Assembly: GCA_038049695.1 (NCBI GenBank)
Contig: CP142456.1
Span: forward strand, 73,927,422 to 73,991,421
DNA: 64,000 nt
Reading direction: 5' to 3'
From: Cinnamomum chago
Lineage: Eukaryota; Streptophyta; Magnoliopsida; Laurales; Lauraceae
Within the stretch, counting starts at the first letter, position 1. Every line of letters begins with the position of its first letter. Of this stretch, positions 13,231-58,793 are shown piece after piece. Made by a program: the position numbers and the translations under genes. Below the pieces are notes generated by a model. The model was not told the origin of the DNA. It made no database searches and worked only from the letters and a program-made list of their open reading frames with translations.

Positions 13231-13409
13231 TTTTTTTTTTTTTTTTGTTGCTGTCGGAGGGTTCCCAACCCTTTGGGCTGGACTAATCCCTCCGGGCCCA
13301 GAGAGAAGCCGGGTAAATCCCCTGTAGCCCTAGTGTGGTAGCAGAGTTTCGAACCCACAACCTCCGGGAGCAAACCGTGGTCCTAGGCCAACTAAGCTAC
13401 CCCTTGGGG
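13231..13409 (-). mobile_element. Complete tRNA-derived SINE with 14-bp target duplication
   Basis: On the minus strand it starts with a tRNA-like head: an A-box-like TAGCTTAGTTGG, then a B-box-like GGGTTCGAAACTC. The body is rich in CCCGG/GGGCC, and the element ends in a poly(A) tail (T-run on the plus strand, 13231-13246). It is flanked by a perfect 14-base direct repeat TTCCGGTGTTTACT at 13217-13230 and 13410-13423, the mark of LINE-driven insertion. Related copies lie at 3450-3555 (3' half) and 47711-47944. Confidence 0.85.
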
Positions 13410-13750
13410 TTCCGGTGTTTACTGGCAAAGCCTAGAAAATTGAACACAAGAGAACCCACACAAGTAGAAAGAAGAAGCCCACATGCAGAGAGCCCACACA
13501 TATGAAAAGAGTGGCATGTCCGATGATCAATCCCTGGTAGCTAGATGACATGCAGAATTGTCAACTAATTGCAACCTCTTGTTGTCAAGTTATTACATTT
13601 TAAGTTCTTAAATTTCCATTGATGGAAGAGGCGGATGGAGAGAAGGGTCACTGCTCAAAGGTTTGGCATTTGACTTACATTTCTGCCTTCACATCACACA
13701 TATGCCCAGGGATCGATCCGTGGGTCTTCAAGTTCAAATTAGTATCAACA

Positions 13751-13774
13751 CCCCCCCCCCCCCCCCCCCCCCCC
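13751..13774. repeat. Poly-C homopolymer (24 C)
   Basis: An uninterrupted C run just after GTATCAACA. Confidence 0.9.
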
Positions 13775-14596
13775 AGTAACCAAGGAGAAAATGTTATGGG
13801 TTGTTCTAGCGGTTTGGGATATTCCAATGGTACTTTGCACTTTATGTACCTCGGTTGTAGGTCAGCTAGTCAGACATACATAAGTGCCACTAAATACCTC
13901 TAGTATTTCAAGAACTAGGGGTTGCTCTGTTGTATAGCAACTCCGTCAGTTGCTCTTCTAACGTGTGTGGGCTCTCTTTTAGACTGTCTAAGAGCTCTCT
14001 CATGGGTCCCAACCCCGTGGCTGGGATATAGGGAAAAAAGAAACCCCTGGTATTTCTACCAAGAAAAACTTTTCTTGCTTGCTTCCACGATCCAGACCAT
14101 CAATGCAGGCCAATTTGGTGGATGGTTGTAAGGTCACAAAATGAGAAGGGAATTGAAAGAACAATCCACATCACATCACTGAGAAGTGAAGGCAAAATTT
14201 TGGTCATGCTTTAAAAAGGGATGCCCACGGGAAAAATTAAAGTAGTTTCAGTTGTTCCATGTAAATATTTTATAAAGGAATTCCCTCCGCCAAGCACCAG
14301 TGCTCAGGAGAAACTTGGGAGGTGGAGAAAAGAAGCCCCAGGCCCAGAAGATCACCATCCTTGGTCCAGGGTATCACAGTAATATAGGGTGGCCCTGACC
14401 CAAACTAATGGCTTGGACACAGCCATCAGTGGGTGAAAAGATCTAGACAGGCCATGGTACTAGAATCCCTTGGAACAACCATGCACCTACCTATCTAATC
14501 ACCATGAAGGTCCTCAATGCAATTGATTTAAAATCCTAACACCAATCACATGCACACACACAAACAATGTTGAGGGCATTGATATGGTAATAATGG

Positions 14597-14629
<33 letters not shown>

Positions 14630-14814
14630 AAAGCACCCTCACATGAGAGAAGTATCATCATAGCCACTGGCTGGCCAAACTTTGTTTCCAGAATGACGTT
14701 GAGGCCGAATGGTCTGAGAACTTTGCAGGCTGGTTGTCTGATTTGGCCTAGCCTGTGTAGTTTTGGTTGCTCGTGTTGGCCTTTGTTTCCTTTTCTTAAT
14801 ATGCTTTTTCCTTT
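13775..14814. other. Intergenic, no gene seen
   Basis: Contains a 31-base A run at 14597-14627. No coding similarity is recognised. Confidence 0.4.
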
Positions 14815-15244
14815 TATATATATATATATATATATATCAGCTGCAGGCATGTGAGGAGGGCTGGAGCTGCTCCTCTCACATGCCTGCAGCTGATATTAAG
14901 GAGGGTTGCAGCTGAGGGGAGCAGCTCCCTCTAATATCAGCTGCAGGCATGTGAGGAGGACTGCAGCTGCTCCCCTCACATGCCTACAGCTGATATTAAG
15001 GAGGGCTGCAACTGAAGGGAGTAGCCCTCTATGGCTGCTGCTCTCTTCAGCTGCAACCTCCCTCTAATATCAGCTGCAGGCATGTGAGGAGGGATGCAGC
15101 TGCTCCCCTCACATGCCTGCAGCTGATATTAAAGAGGGCTGCAACTGAGGGGAGCAGCCCTCAATGTGTGTGTGTGTATATATATATCTCACATACCTGC
15201 AGCTGATATTAAGGAGGACTGCAACTGAGGGGAGCAGCCCTCAA

Positions 15245-15302
<58 letters not shown>
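14815..15302. repeat. Array of nested palindromes between (TA)n and (TG)n(TA)n tracts
   Basis: Three near-perfect hairpins, at about 14834-14896, 14934-14996 and 15065-15130, share arms beginning ATATCAGCTGCAGGCATG and closing with the complement. A fourth half-copy sits at 15187-15210. Between them lie linker segments of the type GAGGGCTGCAACTGAGGGGA, which are themselves partly palindromic; 15001-15065 folds on itself. About ten CAGCTG sites occur. The block is bounded by TA microsatellites at both ends, with TG tracts at about 15164-15177 and 15246-15262. It lies about 600 bases past the stop codon of the CK2-beta gene. No open frame or known element family is recognised. Confidence 0.85.
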
Positions 15303-15306
<4 letters not shown>

Positions 15307-15908
15307 CACCGTGTCTAATAAGTGGTGACCGCATGCACAAGCATCACATTTCACCATAAGTCAGCCCCTATATTCAGCATAAAGCAGGAAGGGACATGAA
15401 TGTGAGTCACATCTAAAGCCTACCCAACTATTATAACAAATCTTCAAAGTCCATACACATGCAGCGAACTTTACAACATGTAAAATATGGGCAACTAGTA
15501 AATTCCCAAACCAACATGAGTACCATTGAGTACAATTGATGATGTTGGGTACGTGAAACGAGATGCTAATCACATGAGAAACAGGGATAACTGACACAAG
15601 CCAGCAATGCAAAATATTTCAATTCTCAACCATGAGAGAAGATAGAAAGGACAATATGCTCAAAATGAGCAAGTTCAGAAAGAAATTACAGCTTGATAGA
15701 ACAACAGATGCATTGCATCAATGCAAGGTCAATTCGCTTTTTAAACATTTCCTTCATACATGAAAGCAACAATGGTGGTCCTTTGCAGCTCCTCTGACCT
15801 CTTGGTAGAATCCATGTGAGAAGGAATCTGTTCCGTGTTGAATGAGCAGGCATTATACATTCACGAAAACGTGTGATTTCTTACCCCAACACTTAGAAGA
15901 CAACATTC
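15303..15908 (-). other. 3' flank of the CK2-beta gene
   Basis: Downstream of the minus-strand stop codon, so it probably contains the 3' UTR. I could not fix the polyadenylation site. Confidence 0.4.
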
Positions 15909-30660
<14,752 letters not shown>

Positions 30661-31020
30661 GGTCGATTCTCCACCCTTTTGTCTCTCACTAGATATCAAT
30701 CTACTCGTCCAAACATGCTTCAATGAGATCAAGAAAAGCACTAACAAGAAGAAGAAGAAAAACTAGGGTTTGCAGAGGAAGAGAGCCTTGGGTTCTGAGG
30801 AAGATGGTTGGGAGGAGAAGAAGTAACTAGGGTTTTTGATGGTGAGATTTGAAGGGATAGAAGAAGAAGAAGAAGAAGAAGAAGAAGAAGAAGAGGAGGA
30901 GAGAAGAAAGAGGGAGACCCTCCTCTCTGTTTCGATTATCGCTCGCGCTTCGAAGAGAACCAAAAAGGAGAGAGGGGAAGAGGTGAGAGACTGGTTGTTA
31001 GCTTCTATTGTGAGTCTCCC
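30661..31020 (-). promoter_or_regulatory. CK2-beta 5' UTR and promoter-proximal region with (GAA)n
   Basis: Upstream of the chosen start, the leader reads TC/TTC-rich on the sense strand: a (GAA)11-type tract on the plus strand at 30860-30893, then GAGGAGGAGAGAAG. Such pyrimidine-rich stretches are common in plant leaders and core promoters. An in-frame ATG at 30745-30747 lies 29 codons upstream of the chosen start. The transcription start is not determined. Confidence 0.5.
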
Positions 31021-33185
31021 ACAAAACCAAACTTCATGCAACAATCAACATTGCCTCTTGGCAAAATGGGATATCATGACACCTTTAACATTACGTTTGG
31101 TAATGGATGAGGAATCTGCGTATATGAGGATTTTTTTTTCCTATTAGAAAAGAGATTCCTCATTAAGGATTTACACGGACGAGGATTTTAAGTAGGCTGG
31201 TATCACTTATTATAATATGTATTGATGCATATAGCTACTTAATTTTGAATTTCGACGTGCAAATCCGCAAAAGGTAAGAATTTTCAAATCCCGTGGGGAA
31301 GGGCATATATGAAAACTCTCTACAATGAATATTTCATTGGCTCAAATCTTTGGGGATTTATAATTACTAACATATGGGTTTTTCACGACTGTAGAGAGCT
31401 AAGGATTTGCTTGCAAAAAATAAACACTTATACAAAACCCATGGCCAATTTGCTTGCATGCAATTGGATTCTCATGAATTCATTATAAATTGGGTTTGAT
31501 AAAGTATTGTTGAATAGGTGATGGATGAATGATCCAAGATGTAGGTGGGAAAATTTTAATTTATGAAAGTGATGGTTTGATATTCATTTCCATCTGTATA
31601 TATATATATTTTTTTATCAATGTTAGCTATCATTGAATGTTCTCCTTTATTTTCTAAATTTTAACATCTTTCAAAAATATATTTATTGAAGTTAATATGA
31701 ATTCAATTGTATGCAAACAAATGGATGCTAAAATGCTATAATATCAAACAACGGTTATTTTGAACCTTACATCACCATCATAATGTTCTAGGATACATGT
31801 AGGGTGCTTTCTTTCCTTCTTAGGCAAATTATTTCACATGCTTTCCCCTGCAGTGGATAGGCATTGACCCCCCTAAACAAAGTAGTATTTGCCTTGAGAT
31901 TGATTCATATTAGAAGATATGAGATTAGCTATTGATCCAATCTCCACTTGTGGATATTCAGCCGCAGGGTTATGTCATAAATGAATTACATTAAGTAATT
32001 GTATAGCCCATTATATTCTATTAAAGCCATCAGTTTTGAAAATAATTTTGTCCATAATTTCTTATTTTGACCGGGATTTATATCCTCTCTCTACAGTTTA
32101 CTCACCTTCTCTTCCCACTTCCAACATGTAACCACTCAAGTCTTCTTCCCACTTTTTAGTCTTCTACAACAACTTTATTTCTATTACAAAATCTTATATA
32201 CCATTTCTTCTTACCCCATTTCTCCTAACTCATTTTTAAACCACGGACTCTTAGACTGAGAGAAGTCTCTTCTTTCATTCTATTTTTAGAAGTTTATGCG
32301 CCATCTACACCAAATCATTGTCAGTAAGTACTTGAGGATGATTTTACATAATCTAAATTTCTTTTTAATAAATCATTGAACATAGTGTTGTAGTTGTGCT
32401 AGTTTGTATGAAAATTGTTCCATGTGAGTGATAATGTATTATCATTTCTTTATTTCCGATTATACATACGATCGAATAAACTCTAGATAGATAGAGTAAA
32501 TAAAAGACGGAAACGACAATAATAAGATCATTGATGGAGAAATAACATGTGTAGTAGGGTAAGATTAACTACATATGAATCCATTCTTCACAGGGGCTGC
32601 CTAGTATTTTTTTTTTTTAATTTGGGGATGATAACATAGAATTAACTTTATCAATGAGCACTTTGGATGCAACTTCTAATGTTTCAAACCATTTAAATGA
32701 TGCAACCACCTTTATTTTACCAATATTGCTCTAAGTTTCAATTCTGACACCAATGGTTTCATAGGTGGTCAGAGAAAGTGATTGAATTCCAAATTACATG
32801 ATTGCCTTTTGACAAATTTGAACCTTTGGCACAATTGAGGAATTCCTTGTGCACATCCAAACCATCCATTCAAATTGTCAACCTTTATTAATGGATGCCC
32901 ATCTACTCCATTAAAAGATATAGTAGCTATTTGTTTGAACACCTCTGAAAAAAAGCAATCAAAACATGATTGTCCAATTCAATGATGAATATTATCCCAG
33001 TTGAAATAGAACTTTCAGATGATGAGAGATGAAACAATACATTAGTTTGGGGTTCCTAAAAGTGGGCCCATTGTATCAAAAACTTATTAAAAATAATAGT
33101 TCCTAGTGGTTCCGCCGTAGTTTTCTCAATCTAACAATGAATGTGACTTTGATGAAAGCATGTAACTAGGGTAGAAGTGAATTGA
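31021..33185. other. Divergent intergenic region between CK2-beta and COX23
   Basis: AT-rich and gene-free. 31085-31195 repeats GATGAGGAATC/GATTCCTCATTA phrases in opposite orientations and may be one end of a small DNA transposon. Promoter elements of either gene may lie here, but none can be assigned. Confidence 0.4.
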
Positions 33186-33302
33186 AGTATCCCGTGAATG
33201 GTTTAGATTTTAAAATGTACCCCAAGTATCTCACGAATGATTTGGATTTTAAAATGTACCCCAAGTATCTCATGAATGGTTTGGATTTTAAAATGTGGCC
33301 AA
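33186..33302. repeat. Three tandem copies of a 39-bp unit
   Basis: AGTATC.C.TGAATG.TTT followed by GATTTTAAAATGTACCCCA, period 39, with one to four changes between units. Confidence 0.9.
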
Positions 33303-33783
33303 CATGCATAGATTTAGTTCAAGTCACTTGAGCTTAAAATGATAAGATGAACCTTTTGTTATTACTACCCTTTTTTCATACGTTATGTTTTACTTAGGTT
33401 CGTTGCTCAATAGAGACCTCATTTCCATGCTTCATGCATGGATGACCTGAGGTAGCAATGACAATGACAATGATATCGATTATCATAAAAGGAATGTCAA
33501 AGAAAGCAACTTTCTTCTCATGATTCTTAGTGAAATAGTTAGAAAGATTTGTCATAGCCTGCATAACACTCAAGGATGTTCATGATTAAAAGATGTCAAT
33601 CATAGCTTTCTCTTATTTATTTGGGAATATGCATTCAATTGTCCTTATTACATGTCCAACACAAATATAAAGTGTCATTGTGGGGTATGAGGGTGAAGGA
33701 GGATGGACAATCATGTATGGGGCATTCAGATGACCATTAGAGCCATTAATACATGGGTCCTGCTTTTATCAATAATAGATTTA

Positions 33784-34088
33784 GGGCATATTTTTTTTTA
33801 TGGAATTTCTGTTAGGAATTCACTATGTTGGAAATGTCTAGATTTAATGTGACATCTCGTTTCCTAAAATCTCCAAATGCTATGTTTATTTCCTAGCATT
33901 TCTGAATCTCTGTCATATGAAAGGTCCTGAATGACCTTTGAAAATTCAAATATTCCACCCTCTTTGTATTTTGGTGGAATTTAGGAATTCGGGAATTTCA
34001 CTATGTCTTGAAAATTCCTGTCTATATCTAGAAATTTAAAGAATTCCTCATATAAAAATTTCTTAAATTCGAAAAAAGAAACAAGGCC
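33784..34088. mobile_element. Tourist-like MITE with TTA duplication
   Basis: TTA stands directly before (33781-33783) and after (34089-34091). Imperfect terminal inverted repeats: left GGGCATATTTTTTTT, right (complement) GGCCTTGTTTCTTTTTTC. The interior has inverted GGAATTTCT/AGGAATTC-type motifs and no coding. A TTA duplication is typical of PIF/Harbinger-derived MITEs. Confidence 0.6.
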
Positions 34089-34368
34089 TTAAAACATTAG
34101 CACGGGAGTGATTACATAACTTCTTTATTTTTTCGACTTAAGGTAGATTTACATCTACATCCAAAACCTTCTTGGATGTGCTAAGAGCCAAGAATCCAAA
34201 TTCATCTGGACTTCAACCATCAACCATATATTACAAAATATATTGGAAAACTTAAACCACATCTACTTTAGGTGGCAAGTTGCATAAAAGTTTCGACAAT
34301 TCCCACGAAGTTTTTTTTTTTTTTTATCAGTAGTGGAAGACTAACATAGAGCCCCAAGGCAGTCTTCT

Positions 34369-34375
34369 TATATAG
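34369..34375 (+). promoter_or_regulatory. Candidate TATA box of COX23
   Basis: TATATAG about 65 bases before the start codon. Position is compatible with a short leader, but no other evidence supports it. Confidence 0.3.
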
Positions 34376-34438
34376 ATCCGGATTCCCTTGAGCTTCGAAG
34401 GGTTCGCTGTGGGGTTTGTATTTTGGTCGCTGGCGCCA

Positions 34439-44017
<9,579 letters not shown>

Positions 44018-45888
44018 AATTCAAAAGGACTGATAGTCATGTAATAAGGTGAAGGATCTTTGCAAAGTCCTTTCTCAATGTAGAAAAATGGGAAGAAACA
44101 TAGTTGCAAGACTTGTTATGGGTGATTCACTGTTGCGACACAAATCCGCAATAACAAGATGGGTATCAACCCTAAACCCAAAACTTTTAGAGGGTTAAAA
44201 CTAAAAGGCCTGTGGAAATTGCATAGAGGAACCATTTGTGTGCTTCTATAGATAGATTGATCAACCACTTGGAAATGGAATTTTTTTGTATTCATGTTTT
44301 ATAATCCAACTTTTCGGCCCATCATTACTCTCTGATCATCCCTTCAAGTCCCTCTTAAAATTAAAATCCTCTTTATCTTTATATAAACAGAATATGGGTG
44401 CTTGCAATCATGACTGGAAGTTGATGGGTCGGCCATCCCTTTCTTGTGTATCCGCTCTACACATGGCACATGACTGGGGTGGTTGAATTATTAATTCGTT
44501 GAACTACTAGTCCAAAAACTTACTGCAATTCATATTCATGTCATAGATCTCATAAAGGGAAGCTGTTCTCCAGCGAACATTGTGATGTGGGAAAAATGGA
44601 TTGGTGCCTTCTTTGGCGTCCATTCGTGAAATTTAGCCGCGTGGGGGTGTCCTAGTACTTATTGAAATTGGCATTTGAAGGCGGGTTGGTGAAGTTGACA
44701 GATCATGGTGGAAGGAGGAGTAAAAGGTGGAATGATTATCCCCTTTAACAGAGTTTAGGATATCAACCAATGTGAGATTGCATAAAAAATAAATAAAGAA
44801 ATCAATAAAGTAATGGATTGCTTGCAGTGCACAACCTTAATTAAATTTGTTAACACTTAATGGAATGAAAAGGGATGTGAGCCAAAATGTCTTTCACAAC
44901 TTTCGGTGTATAACAGTTGCAATTGTCCAAGTTAAAAAAAGTAGTATTCTGTGTTCATAAGTGGACTTTTGATTTGTTAACTTTTGTATTGATGTGTTAA
45001 TCTAAAAGCTAATCATATGGATCACTAGATTTACTCATTGGGCATTCATGGCGTGATTTAATCAACTCAGTGACACTGTTGTTACTGTTAGAGATCATTA
45101 CTTAGCTTTGAAAGCTTTTAATATGTTTTCTAGTCTATACTAGTTGCAGCATTAGTAAAACCCTTTATCTGAAAAAGTGAGTCCCTTCCCCAATTCTTAG
45201 CTCATCATCAGTTAATCTAATTTCAGTGTAAATGATTGATGGTCTAGATTGATAAAGGCATCAATGCACTCAATTTGAGCTGCTCATTTAAACAACAATG
45301 ATTAGCAGTACGCGACCAAATGTATTTCTGGGCATGCCATTACAGGTGATCTGATGCAGAGCCCTTGATGATTGGACCTTCATTGTGGCAGTTGATTAGC
45401 ATCTATTGATGATTGGAATCATACAATCTGAGCCCTTTCCCTTTTGGTAGAATGTGTGAATTGATCTGATGGTTAGAATTTGTCCTATCAAAGTGTTTTT
45501 TGGGAAATGGTAATCAAATGCAGAGTTTACATGATCGATTCTCTAAACCAGTGATTAGGCCTTGGCTATTGTGATCAGCTTGGAACATTCTTATCGATTT
45601 TGTGTTCAAAGTTCCACAGTGGCACCAGTAATCTTAATTGGAGTATCAATTTTGGTAAGATTGCAAGGAAATGCATGGGTAGAATTTGGGATCAAAGTAA
45701 ATCTAAAGCGGCATGAACAACTACATAAACGATCCATTTCATTACCAGAAATGGACAACACTAGACACTTTTATGGAAACAGCAATGGATTTTTTGCATT
45801 GCAGAATATGAGGATTTTTTGTTGTTGTTGTTGTTTTTTGTGTGTGTGTGTGGGTGGTTCCCAAACAAACCACAGTCAAACCAGGGGG
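44018..45888. other. COX23 3' flank and intergenic sequence
   Basis: Begins with the probable 3' UTR. No further gene is recognised. Confidence 0.4.
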
Positions 45889-46118
45889 GTACATGAGCTG
45901 CTCACGTCCCAAACAAACCGTCAACCCATTTATTTGCACTTAGTTTTTTGGTCCCCTAGGGAAGGGGTGGGACTCAAGAAAGCAACCTCACACCGAGGGA
46001 GAGGTACATGAGCTGCTAATGTCCCAAACAAACCGTCAACCCATTTATTTGCACTTAGTTTTTTGGTCCCCTAGGGAAGGGGTGGGACTCAAGAAAGCAA
46101 CCTTACACCGAGGGAGAG
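45889..46118. repeat. 115-bp tandem duplication
   Basis: Two adjacent copies beginning GTACATGAGCTGCT and containing TTTTTTGGTCCCCTAGGGA. They differ at only a few bases. The sequence just after (46125-46190) contains GGATCGATTC-like and TGGTGACC-like phrases on the minus strand, reminiscent of a tRNA-derived B box, so the unit may belong to another SINE. Confidence 0.85.
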
Positions 46119-47710
46119 AATAACATTGTATCCAAGAATCGATCCTTAGGTCGCGGGATGAGAGGTCACCAACCCATTGAACGAATCCTTGTTCTCAAAT
46201 ATCAACCCATTTACGTACTTGAGTTCAAAATCTTCAAAAGTGATTTTATAAAAATGTCTTGCCGGCTATAAAGTTAGGAGCTAGGTTAAAGTGAGTCCTA
46301 GGAGCTGAAAGGTGAAGATCCTGTACAATGCTTTTTAAAATCTTGGGTTTCTTCCTACTATCTTATCCGAGGCCTTTATGACCTACTAGCATTAGACCAT
46401 CAGCATCTAGTGGTGCTAATGATGATTTAACCAGTAATAACAGTAATAATGGCATCTACTCTAGAACAAAAAGGAGGCTGCAACAAGAAAGAAGAAAGAA
46501 GGTGAGGAACAAATCAAGTGCTTAGGTTTGAAATATAAGAAATATAGTGTGGAGTTGTTGGGTAGGCCCAGTCAACCAGCTCTCTTGTCATTTAATAGAA
46601 GGGTGCTCCACTCAATTAAATATATCCTGCAACGTCTCCTCTACCATTCCTCATTGGTTGGATGGTGATAAGGTTCACCCAAATCTTACTTCTCCTATTG
46701 GTTGTTTTCAATTCAATTTTACCCCAACATTATGAAATTTTCCCTCTAGTAATAATGGAGAATGGATTTTAACCAAAGGGCAATAGGGAACATAAAGGTG
46801 TATGTGTTTAATGGTGCTCATTGTGAGAGACTACTTTTCCTCTCATATGGACATCCATATAAAGGGTCCAAGCATTTTAGGCTCCTTGTCTTGGTCACTG
46901 GTCTCAAACTAAAGGCACAGCCCACATCCATCTCAATGCCTGGTGGGTTCGAATTGGGCCCAAGATGGCATGGGCCATGACTATCCCAATCAAAGAAAAA
47001 GGCAATTTTTGTGTTTCATCCAACTACTTGATGAGTGAGTATTTTGTGATGACCCTTGGGGTATTTAAAGTGTCTGATTGGGTGCTTGGAAGTGAAAAGT
47101 AGACTGTAAGTACAAATGGGATATGAAGTTGGGAAAGAAAAACGGAAAAACATGACTGACCCGCAAACCCAACTCACCTAACCTGACCTGCAGCATTATT
47201 GGGTTAGTGATAGGTTGGGAAATCCCGATCGGCAGTTGAACAGATCAGACATGGGTTCACCCAATTAGCTCTATAACCACCCCCCACCTTCCTCCCTAAT
47301 AATTAGATGGATTTGTGAGTGTGTGTGTGTGTGTGTAAGGTGGGTTTACTTGAGAGAACAAGGGTCAGACGGGTCAGCTTGAGCTAACCTGCCTTGGGAC
47401 GTGTGGGTAGGGAGTATCTGATCCGTTTGAAATAAATGGATCTAAATGCAGGTTGGGCCCTAACTGTCAGACCTCCCCACTTCTCAAATCTCAATCCAAC
47501 CTGTTTCTCTTTCTACACCAGCCAACAAAATTCAAGTTGACCATCCTCGGAAGGACTTTTTTTTTTTTTGGTTCAAGGAATTGAAAGGTTTTTTTGAAAA
47601 CAATAAAAAAAAAAGGGGGCCCAATTTGAAACCGTCACTAACAAATATAGTATTTTACGTACATTTCCATTTCCATCAAGAATCCAGCATTGGACCTACA
47701 GGATAGGTTC
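46119..47710. other. Intergenic, no gene seen
   Basis: Contains a (GT)n tract near 47317-47336 and GGGTT/AACCC-rich phrases at 47150-47450. No coding family recognised. Confidence 0.4.
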
Positions 47711-47944
47711 TTTTTTTTTTTTTTTTGCTATTGGAGAGCTTCCAATCCTTTGGGTTGAACTAATCCCTCCGGACGCAGAGGAAAGCCAGGTAAACACCCC
47801 CATGGGCCCAAAGTGGTAGCACTAGTGGACTCAATCTTCGATTTCTAAAGAAGGGGGAACCGGAGGTCAATACCAAGACCTCTATCTTTAACTCTGAAAG
47901 AGGGAGAACCCGTGAATCTGACCACTCGGCCAACCCTTGGGGTT
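47711..47944 (-). mobile_element. tRNA-derived SINE, second subtype
   Basis: On the minus strand the head has GGTTGGCCGAGTGGTCA, an A-box of tRNA-Ser/Leu type. The body ends with the same GGGCCCATGG..., TTTACCTGGCTTTCC, CGGAGGGATTAGTTCAACCC module as the SINE at 13231-13409, then a poly(A) tail (T-run 47711-47726). The shared 3' module with a different head suggests recombination or shared LINE recognition. No target duplication is obvious. Confidence 0.75.
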
Positions 47945-48109
47945 GATACACAAGATAGATTACACAACGTGGTTGGACATTTGAACTGTCCATCCTTGGG
48001 CCTCATATAGTTCTATGCATCCACTGTATTGGTCCAATAGTTTTCTAACCTAAAATCAATACCCTTCACTTCAATTTTGCCCAAAACACATTCCAGCTGT
48101 ATATATGTA

Positions 48110-48285
48110 TATGGGAAAAAGGATCCCTGTTTGTACTAATTAGAGGGTGCCACATGGGGGAATTTTTATTTTTATTTTTATGGAGGAGATGAGATGTCAT
48201 TGAGTTGACATCTCTCCCCCCATGTGGCACTCCCTGAGTGGTCCAAACAGAATCTCCCTATTTGGACCAAATAGGCAATCCTCTT
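48110..48285. mobile_element. Inverted-repeat (MITE-like) element
   Basis: CTGTTTG..CTAATTAGAGGGTGCCACATGGGG on the left matches the complement of CCCCATGTGGCACTCCCTGAGTGGTCCAAACAG on the right. The centre is a second small palindrome, GAGATGTCA-TTGAG-TTGACATCTC. No coding. Confidence 0.55.
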
Positions 48286-49960
48286 TCATGTATCTGTTCC
48301 TGAGATTCAGGAAATAGATCCCCCGTTTTGTCCAAACAGGAGAGCCCTGTTTGGATTAATCAAGGGTTGCTTGCCACAAGCAGGGCAGAGGAAAGAGAAT
48401 TTGCTTTTCTCTTTCCTCCGCCCCCCTTTGGCCCCGCACGTGTCAGTCCATGATACAGGGGATCCGGATCCTCAACAAACTCAATAACTAAATCGTACCA
48501 CTGAAGGACAGGACTGCCTTATGAATTAGGAATTTAGGATGTTCAATCCCTAAAACTTTAGGACTGAGATGTACTCATGGCCCACTTCATTGATGGCCCG
48601 ATGCTCAATTTGAGATCCGAGACAGGTGATCTACTGCATTTCTCCGGATCACTGTTTTTACTTTGGAGGCTTTACCCTGTTCCACTGATGGATGTTTAAT
48701 TTTCAATTTTCTTCCAATCACTATGTTCTAGGACATGGGGCCATCCAGTAATTTTATCTAGGATCGGGTTAGGTTGGGTTGGGTTCCATCATTTGATTGT
48801 TTTGGCAACATGTGTGGGTTTCACTTGGAATTGGTTACTGGAACATGCAATTTATACTCAATCTAAAAATTAAAATGGTCAACTTGGTATTTAAAAGTCA
48901 TTAAAAATCAAGTTAGTAGGTCAAAAATCAGAATGTGATGAGTATCAATCCAATTTGAACTTGGCTCATTAATGGTTGAAATGTAAACCTTAACCTGATC
49001 TAAAGTAAAAGGGTTAACCCGAATCTTGAATTATTTGGTCAAGTATAGGTAGGGTTGGTAGGTCCAGTCAGAAACTATCCACATGGGATACAAGTGCATC
49101 AATCTAAACCATCAAAATTGTGGCCTGAACTGTGAATCAAGAATATCTTATATCCTCCACAAATAGATTGATCGGATCGTCCAAGCCTCTAATTTCATTG
49201 AGTTTGAGCACAACATTCTTCTCAGCATTTAGTGTGTTCTTTCAGGTTGGATTGACCCAGAGATTTTCAACTGTTGAATCACAAAACACCATGTGGTCAT
49301 GACATGTATGGTGATCATCAAGTTCTGCCGGCATCATGTATCTTGATTGATTACACAAGGACATTATTCAGTAGTCCGCGGAACACCAAAGTATACTTCT
49401 ACTGCCAGATTGCACACATGGGTCTTAGCAGATAAGAGCCGTTTAATTGGTAGGTCCCATCTAAAAAGGGTCATATAAGAAAATAAGAGCCCAATTGGTG
49501 GGGCCACCTAAAACAAGATCATAGAAGAAAATAAGATTTCTCCTTGCAAACAATCTTAGCCACACGATCACATTCTAGTGAAACCAAAGTTCATCCAACG
49601 GTTTTATATTTCAATTGAGAGGATTTTTGACGGAAAAAGTATGGAAAGTGAAAACACTTTCTATCATTATTGCAGCTGAATTTTTTTCTTGAGAAAAGCA
49701 AAAAAACATTAAATTGAATTTTCCATGATTCTTGAAAAACCAATTCCTATTGACATTAAGCGGATTCCATAGCGCTACACAAACGTGCTTTTTCTCTACT
49801 TTTTACCATTTTAGGGGGAAAATTGGGGTCCAGATTTAATCATTGGTGGGCCCACCTCCGGGGCTGATGGGCCCCAGACTGACAACTAGTCGTTATGATT
49901 CAAAATGGGGCCAAATTTGCCCCGTTATCTTCGGAAAGGAGAGAGGAAGACAGATAATCA
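48286..49960. other. Upstream of the ROP gene, no gene seen
   Basis: Gene-free; may include promoter sequence of the ROP gene. No motif can be assigned. Confidence 0.4.

Positions 49961-58793
<8,833 letters not shown>

Noticed and set aside
13380..13410. tRNA-like A/B box sequence as a tRNA gene
   Set aside because: It is the head of a SINE with poly(A) tail and a 14-bp target duplication; it lacks a full cloverleaf.
12010..13510. Terminal inverted repeats of a 1.5-kb element (GTGTGGGCTCT phrases)
   Set aside because: Similarity is patchy and a third copy near 13960 breaks the symmetry. No ends or target repeats are definable.
30763..31147. Open frames on both strands with poly-Glu or poly-Ser
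   Set aside because: They derive from the (GAA)n tract in the CK2-beta leader.
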